Source: Halorientalis regularis (GTDB lineage: Archaea; Halobacteriota; Halobacteria; Halobacteriales; Haloarculaceae). From it: DNA of 64,000 nt. Positions 59,478-64,000 of this stretch are shown here, in pieces. Position 1 is the first letter of the stretch. Every line of letters begins with the position of its first letter. The position numbers and the translations under genes are program-made. The notes under the pieces are model-generated. The model did not search any database and was not told the origin of the DNA. It saw only the letters and a list, made by a program, of their open reading frames with translations. The DNA is taken from the NCBI RefSeq assembly GCF_023698535.1, contig NZ_JALJCL010000012.1, positions 1 to 64,000 on the forward strand, given 5' to 3'.

Positions 59478-60738
59478 GACCCACCGCGACACTGCAGTCG
59501 TCATTGTCGGCTGTGGCATCCACGGGACGACTCTCGCCGTCCGCCTGCTCGCCGAGACTGACCTGACGACGGACAACATCCGTATCATCGACGAACACGG
59601 GGAACCGCTCGCAGCCTTCGAGGCGAAGGCTCGACAGTGCGGGATGGAAACACTACGTTCGACGTTTGTCCAGCACGTCTCACCGGAACCGTTCAGTCTC
59701 GAGTCGTTCGCCGAGGGGCGCGACCGAGAACACGAACTCGTCCCGACCAGGAACTACCCGCCACGACCGACGCTGTCACTGTTCCTCGACCACGCACAGT
59801 TTGTCGTGGATCAGCACAATCTCACGGAGTCGGTCGTCGAAGCGCGGATGACGAACGTGACTCGACGGGATGACGGCGTCACGGTCGAGACGACGGGCGG
59901 TTCCTTCGACGCTGGGTCTTTGGTCTTGGCTATCGGGATGGGGGGCGAGTATACCTGGCCGACGTGGGCCGACCCAATCTCGGACAACGAACGAATCCAG
60001 CACGTCTGGAACGAGTCGTTCTCACCCACAGAAACTACGGCATCCGGAGAGTCACTCGTCGTCGGTGGTGGGATTACAGCAGGGCAGGTCGTGACTACGC
60101 TCGCCGAGCGGGGCGGTTCCGTAACGCTCTGTCATCGAACGCCGATCGAGACAGCCGAATCGGAAGCAAATCCGTGCTGGATCAACTGGCGACACGTCGA
60201 ACGTGAGCTGCACTGTTATCCACCCGGTTCTGAACGACGCTACCGAACCGTACAGCAGGCACGGAACGACGGCACGATACCGCCGTATCTGTTCGACGAG
60301 ATCAAGGATCTCGAACGGCATACCCACCTCGACTGCCGACATGGCACTATCGAAACGGTCGCACCGGTCACTGACGGACTGCTCGTGCGGTTCGGCGACG
60401 GGACCAGTCGAACTGTCACACGCATCCTCCTCGCGACCGGATTCGAGTCGCCGTTCGACTCACCGACGGCTGCCCGTATCGCCTCTTGGCTTGATCTCGA
60501 ACGTGGCTATTGCAACGTGCCGGTCCTCAACGACGAGGCGCTGGCCTGGCAACGTCGGGAGGGAGAAGGTTCCCAGGTCTACGTGACCGGTGCCCTCGCT
60601 GAGGGAACAGTCGGTCCGCTCGCGCGCAACGTCGTCGGCGCGAAGCGCGCTGGCGAGCGGATCGCTACCACATTCGATGGCGGGCAAGGGGATGAGTACG
60701 GTCGACCGACGCCCGGACGGTCGCTCGCAGACGACTGA
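59461..60738 (+). CDS. FAD/NAD(P)-binding flavoprotein, N-monooxygenase-like
   Basis: A 425-residue protein with two nucleotide-binding motifs: VVIVGCGIHGTTLAVRLL near the start (FAD) and SLVVGGGITAGQVVTTLAE near 200 (NADP). The end has RILLATGFESPFDS, the ATG motif of class B flavin monooxygenases (N-hydroxylases, SidA-like). Such enzymes hydroxylate amines in siderophore synthesis. It overlaps ZnuB by 17 bases, so it belongs to the zinc operon. It might make or modify a metal chelator or sense redox. The substrate is not known. It is convergent with the second flavoprotein. Confidence 0.7.
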   Translation: MTKDGETHRDTAVVIVGCGIHGTTLAVRLLAETDLTTDNIRIIDEHGEPLAAFEAKARQCGMETLRSTFVQHVSPEPFSLESFAEGRDREHELVPTRNYPPRPTLSLFLDHAQFVVDQHNLTESVVEARMTNVTRRDDGVTVETTGGSFDAGSLVLAIGMGGEYTWPTWADPISDNERIQHVWNESFSPTETTASGESLVVGGGITAGQVVTTLAERGGSVTLCHRTPIETAESEANPCWINWRHVERELHCYPPGSERRYRTVQQARNDGTIPPYLFDEIKDLERHTHLDCRHGTIETVAPVTDGLLVRFGDGTSRTVTRILLATGFESPFDSPTAARIASWLDLERGYCNVPVLNDEALAWQRREGEGSQVYVTGALAEGTVGPLARNVVGAKRAGERIATTFDGGQGDEYGRPTPGRSLADD

Positions 60739-60815
60739 TCAACGACGAGCGGTGAGCGATCCTCCTGCGAAACCCTGACGGAAAGATCGATGACGGCGGC
60801 ATCGGTCTCGGACCG

Positions 60816-61517
60816 CTACTCCGATCGATCAGTTTCGAAAAAGGACGACATGAAGTCGGTCGCACGCTCGATACGGTTTCGCCGTTCGTCGTGGTCAATC
60901 TCCTTGACACCCACCGGGACCTCGCGGTCGTAGGACTCGTAGTAGCCCTCTAGAGCGATCCAGTCGTTGTAGAACTCCGTGTCCAGTTCTTCGATGATTT
61001 CGAGTGCGACACGGGCACCGTCCCCTGCGTTGACGATTGCCTGATGATGGGTGTCTGTGAGCCGGCCAGCGGCGTATACATCGTCGACGTTCGTCTCCCC
61101 GCGTTCGTCGGTCTGGACCACGGAAACGGAACCAGACGACTCCGTTTCGGTTCGTACCCCTAATTCGTTGAGATATGTGCTGTCCGACCACGAGGCAGCG
61201 AGAATTCGCTCAGCCAAGATTGAGCGCTCGCCGAGGTGGAGAACGATTCCATTACCGTCGGTCTCCGCAGATTTGACTGTGCCGTCGACGAGACTACAGC
61301 CCGCCTCTCGGGCGTGTGTCTCGACTAGTTCGAGCAACGCTCGCGGTTCAATACCGAGCGGAAAGCCCAGGTAATTCTCGACGAAGGCGGATTTTCGAAG
61401 CGTCGATCGGTCGTTCGTGACGACGACGGTGTCGAGTCCGGCCCGGCTACAGAACACACCAGCCGAACAGCCAGCAGGACCGCCGCCGACGATTGCGATG
61501 TCGTAACTCTCAGTCAT
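60816..61517 (-). CDS. Short thioredoxin-reductase-like FAD protein
   Basis: A 233-residue flavoprotein with the FAD motif IAIVGGGPAGCSAGVFC and the end motif VDDVYAAGRLTDTHHQAIVNAGDGARVAL. It is shorter than thioredoxin reductase (about 310) and lacks the NADPH domain and the redox CxxC. The C-terminal part (FYNDWIALEGYYESYDREV) is not in thioredoxin reductase. So it may bind FAD but not reduce a disulfide with NADPH. It overlaps the upstream Opp ATPase gene by 8 bases (61510-61517) and is likely made with the ABC transporter. Confidence 0.75.
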   Translation of the reverse strand: MTESYDIAIVGGGPAGCSAGVFCSRAGLDTVVVTNDRSTLRKSAFVENYLGFPLGIEPRALLELVETHAREAGCSLVDGTVKSAETDGNGIVLHLGERSILAERILAASWSDSTYLNELGVRTETESSGSVSVVQTDERGETNVDDVYAAGRLTDTHHQAIVNAGDGARVALEIIEELDTEFYNDWIALEGYYESYDREVPVGVKEIDHDERRNRIERATDFMSSFFETDRSE

Positions 61518-62592
61518 GAATTCGTGATGATCGAGTACTGCGGTTCGGTTGGTACGATCGGTCCTCCTCGCACTCGCCCGTGGCTTCCGGAGCGTGAAAG
61601 CACCGGACTCGCGCGCCCTCGACTGTCTCGAACTCGGGATGCCTCTCGGCACACTCTGTCGTCGCCGCGGGACAGCGGGGGTGGAACGGACACCCGGTCG
61701 GTCTGTCCGTCGGATCGGGTGGATCGCCGTCGAGCGGTGTCGGGGGTGCCACCCCCGGATCCGGACTCGGAATCGCCTGAAGTAACGCTTCGGTGTATGG
61801 ATGATTCGGATCCCCGAACAGTCCGTCTGCTGGCCCGACTTCGACGACTTCGCCGGCGTACATGACAGCGATCCTATCTGCGAGATACTGTACAACAGCC
61901 AGGTCGTGAGAGATAAATAGATATCCGATACCGAACCTCTGCTGCAGGTCGGCGAGCAGGTCGAGGATCGTCGCCTGTGTCGCCACGTCCAGCCCCGATA
62001 CCGGTTCGTCAAGGACGATCACGTCAGGGTTGTGTGCCAGAGCTCGGGCCAACGCGACGCGCTGGATTTGCCCACCCGATAACTCGCGAGGGTACCGGTC
62101 GGCGATCTCCGGGCCGAGATCGACGCTGCACAACAATTGCTCGATGTCTCCGAGACCGCGTTCGTTTTCCGAACCCATGTCGGCGTCATGTCTGGCCTCG
62201 GAGAGCGACCGGCCGACCGGCCACCGCGGATCGAAACTTTCTCCGGCGTGTTGAAAGACGACACCGATTCGTCGACACTGCCCGGCGGAGCGATCCGATA
62301 CCCCGCCGACGCGAGTGCCGTCGAGACGGACCTGTCCGCGATCCGGCGTGAGCTGGCCGGTGACGAGCTTCGCGAGCGTCGATTTCCCGCAGCCGCTCTC
62401 ACCGACGAGGCCGACGGTCTCACATGGGTGAACAACCAGCGATACGTCACAGACCGCTTTTGCTGACGAGTCGCTGCCAGAGAGCCGTTCCAGAACCGAA
62501 TTGCGTACCGAGAACGACTTGGAGACCCCACGTAACTCGACCACGGGGGTGTCCGACGGGGGTTCGAACGCGTCCCGATCAGGTTCTATCAT
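61510..62592 (-). CDS. Peptide/nickel-type ABC ATPase, OppF-like
   Basis: A 360-residue ATPase: Walker A GESGCGKST, Q loop VFQHAGESFDPRW, signature LSGGQIQRVALARAL, Walker B IVLDEPVSGLD, H loop SHDLAVV. The C-terminal oligo_HPY extension has PNHPYTEALL and the Cys cluster CPFHPRCPAATTEC, which can bind an Fe-S cluster. The start at 62592 (MIEPDRD) overlaps OppD by 4 bases. It belongs to a Dpp/Opp/Nik importer whose permease begins at 63670. The binding protein must lie beyond the window. Confidence 0.88.
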   Translation of the reverse strand: MIEPDRDAFEPPSDTPVVELRGVSKSFSVRNSVLERLSGSDSSAKAVCDVSLVVHPCETVGLVGESGCGKSTLAKLVTGQLTPDRGQVRLDGTRVGGVSDRSAGQCRRIGVVFQHAGESFDPRWPVGRSLSEARHDADMGSENERGLGDIEQLLCSVDLGPEIADRYPRELSGGQIQRVALARALAHNPDVIVLDEPVSGLDVATQATILDLLADLQQRFGIGYLFISHDLAVVQYLADRIAVMYAGEVVEVGPADGLFGDPNHPYTEALLQAIPSPDPGVAPPTPLDGDPPDPTDRPTGCPFHPRCPAATTECAERHPEFETVEGARVRCFHAPEATGECEEDRSYQPNRSTRSSRIHD

Positions 62593-63671
62593 TCTGTCGT
62601 TCCCCCGTCTGGCGTCGGTGACACTCGCTGTGGAGACGACTCTCGAGTGGCGGGTAGTGGCGCCTCGAGGCAGCTCAGTCGGTGTTCGGAACTGCGTTCG
62701 GTGGTCGGGATGGGACCCTCGCGACACGCCGCGGTCGTGTGACGGCATCGATCTGCAAACGGACACCCCTCGTGGCCGTCGACGGGATCCGGCGGCCGGC
62801 CCTGTGCCGAGTGAATCCGCTCACCAGAGTCTGTGTTCCGGACAGAACAAGCGAGCAGCGATCGGGTGTATGGGTGGGCCGGATCGGTCAACACCCGCTC
62901 GACCGGGCCAGCCTCCATCACCTGACCGCCGTACAGGACGATCACGCGATCACACGTTTGCGCGATGACACCGATATCGTGGGTGATGAGGAGTATCCCA
63001 ACGTCTCGCTCGTCTCGCAGGGAGCGCAGCCGTCGCAGAATGTCGGCCTGTGTCGTCGTGTCGAGTGCAGTAGTGGGCTCATCGGCGATCAGCAAGGAGG
63101 GTTCACTCGCCAGAGCAACCGCGAGGACTGCACGCTGACGGAGCCCACCCGAAAACTCGTGTGGGAATGCCGTCGAGCGCGACTTGGGACTCGGGATGTC
63201 CATTTGGCCCAGTAATTCGACGGCACGCTCTCGCGCGTCCGCCCAGGCTGACCGGTCCCGGAACGGCGGCACGCCGAGGAAATCGAGGAGACGCTGGCGG
63301 TCGTTCGTCTCGTGGATCCGCACCGCCTCGGCGATCTGCTCACCGACCGGGAACACCGGATTCAGTGTCTCGGTCGGATCCTGGAAGACCATCGAGATCT
63401 CGTTGCCGCGAAGTCGTCGCAGCGTGGATTCTTCGGCAGTGGTCAGTTCGATACCTTCGAATTCGATCGTCCCGCCGGCGATCCGTCCTGGGTCTTCTAG
63501 TCTGCAGATAGATCGGGCGGTGACGGACTTGCCGCTGCCGCTCTCGCCGAGGACGCCGACGATCTCGCCACGGTCGACGGTAAACGATGTGCCGTCGACC
63601 GCGTGAACGGTTCCGCGATCGGTGTCGAAGCGAGTATGGAGGTCTTCGACGCGAAGCAGTGGTTTGCTCAT
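62589..63671 (-). CDS. Peptide/nickel-type ABC ATPase, OppD-like
   Basis: A 360-residue ATPase: Walker A GESGSGKSV, Q loop VFQDPTETLNP, signature FSGGLRQR, Walker B LLIADEPTTALD, H loop THDIGVI. The signature FSGGLRQ is the OppD type. The C-terminus has PAHPYTRSLL and CPFADRCRHTTAAC, the Cys cluster seen in its partner. It overlaps the permease by 4 bases. It works with the OppF-like protein. Confidence 0.9.
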   Translation of the reverse strand: MSKPLLRVEDLHTRFDTDRGTVHAVDGTSFTVDRGEIVGVLGESGSGKSVTARSICRLEDPGRIAGGTIEFEGIELTTAEESTLRRLRGNEISMVFQDPTETLNPVFPVGEQIAEAVRIHETNDRQRLLDFLGVPPFRDRSAWADARERAVELLGQMDIPSPKSRSTAFPHEFSGGLRQRAVLAVALASEPSLLIADEPTTALDTTTQADILRRLRSLRDERDVGILLITHDIGVIAQTCDRVIVLYGGQVMEAGPVERVLTDPAHPYTRSLLACSVRNTDSGERIHSAQGRPPDPVDGHEGCPFADRCRHTTAACREGPIPTTERSSEHRLSCLEAPLPATRESSPQRVSPTPDGGTTE

Positions 63672-64000
63672 AGTTGTTCCATCTGTGCCGACTGTGTCGG
63701 TGAGAGTGTGTCTCGGAGACTATCTCCGAGCAGGTTGAACCCGAAGACGGTGAACATAATACAGACGCCCGGGGCGTTGACGAGCCACCACGCCTGGCGC
63801 AGGTAAGTGCGGCCCGACGCGAGCATCGTTCCCCACTCGGGCGTCGGTGGCTGTGCGCCGAGGCCCAGAAACGACAGGCCCGCAGTCCCGAGAATGACGC
63901 CACCAATATCGAGAGTCGCGAGGACGACAACCGGTGCGACGACGTTCGGTATCAGGTGCCGGGCGGTAACGTGGGTCCGGGTGTGCCCGAGCAGCCTGGC
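63668..64000 (-). CDS. ABC permease, DppC/NikC type (5' end outside the window)
   Basis: The frame is open from the right window edge to a TGA at 63668-63670, giving the last 110 residues of a permease. It has the EAA-loop region LLGHTRTHVTARHLIPNVVA, then ATLDIGGVILGTAGLSFLGL and PPTPEWGTMLASGR, all typical of the DppC branch of peptide/nickel importers. It overlaps the OppD-like gene by 3 bases of ATGA. The rest and the second permease should lie to the right. Confidence 0.85.
   Translation of the reverse strand, partial: ARLLGHTRTHVTARHLIPNVVAPVVVLATLDIGGVILGTAGLSFLGLGAQPPTPEWGTMLASGRTYLRQAWWLVNAPGVCIMFTVFGFNLLGDSLRDTLSPTQSAQMEQL

Noticed and set aside
1-64000. tRNA, rRNA, CRISPR arrays or a replication origin
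   Set aside because: Nothing with cloverleaf bases, ribosomal sequence or regularly spaced repeats was noticed by eye. No rep or orc gene was found. A short RNA could have been missed.

Overview
The window is from a haloarchaeon (class Halobacteria). The proteins are very acidic. Promoters are the leaderless type, with a TATA-like box about 25-30 nt before an ATG. Exported proteins are mostly Tat-type lipoproteins (twin Arg, then a lipobox such as LAGCLG). Several families seen here are haloarchaeal or close to it: TRAM protein, salactin-like actin, HiPIP lipoprotein, DUF7405, DUF7350, DUF7511. No rRNA, tRNA or CRISPR array was seen. The mixture of mobile elements, broken genes and accessory cargo fits a megaplasmid or a chromosomal island.

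Layout. 0-4.8 kb: plasmid-type genes and remnants (DUF5817-like, AbrB-like, a helicase missing its N-terminus, a VapBC pair, a tandem winged-helix protein). 4.8-15.3 kb: a mostly plus-strand block of small unknown genes (SWIM, ASCH, DUF6908-like, AN1 and zinc-ribbon proteins). It leads to a tRNA-guanine-transglycosylase-fold protein that resembles DpdA, a zinc/HTH protein, an N4-cytosine-type DNA methyltransferase and a PD-(D/E)XK nuclease-like gene. This is the best candidate for an undescribed DNA-modification or defence system. 15.5-20.2 kb: TRAM protein, AIM24-like protein, two secreted proteins. 20.5-22.1 kb: an IS5-type element in older mobile debris. 22.1-26.4 kb: PRC-barrel and PadR-like genes, then a minus-strand cluster around a salactin-like actin. 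26.7-30.2 kb: a broken IS5-type copy and a 558-aa transposase element.

30.4-33.9 kb: an ECF nickel/cobalt importer (CbiM, small subunit, CbiQ, CbiO) and a DUF1405 protein. 33.9-42.9 kb: a redox and copper/heme maturation set (CcdA, TlpA-like, SCO, UreH/DsbD_2-like, HiPIP, DyP-like DUF7405, P19-like DUF7350, half-size CtaA), interrupted by an IS1595-type element. 43.0-44.8 kb: a second 558-aa transposase element.

45-64 kb: a metal island. It has three NikR paralogues, a TauABC-like ABC importer, TrmO, a cupin, microproteins, two COG0523 (CobW/ZigA-like) GTPases, MoaB, SufU, CbiL, ZnuABC with an unusual His-rich binding protein, two flavoproteins and the start of an Opp/Nik-type ABC transporter. 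AT-rich sites with a GTTAATAAC or GTTATTA core recur in front of these units. Together they suggest one regulon that takes up Ni, Co and Zn and delivers them to enzymes. A 76-aa protein of unknown function is duplicated, with its promoter, at 7.8 kb and 55.4 kb.
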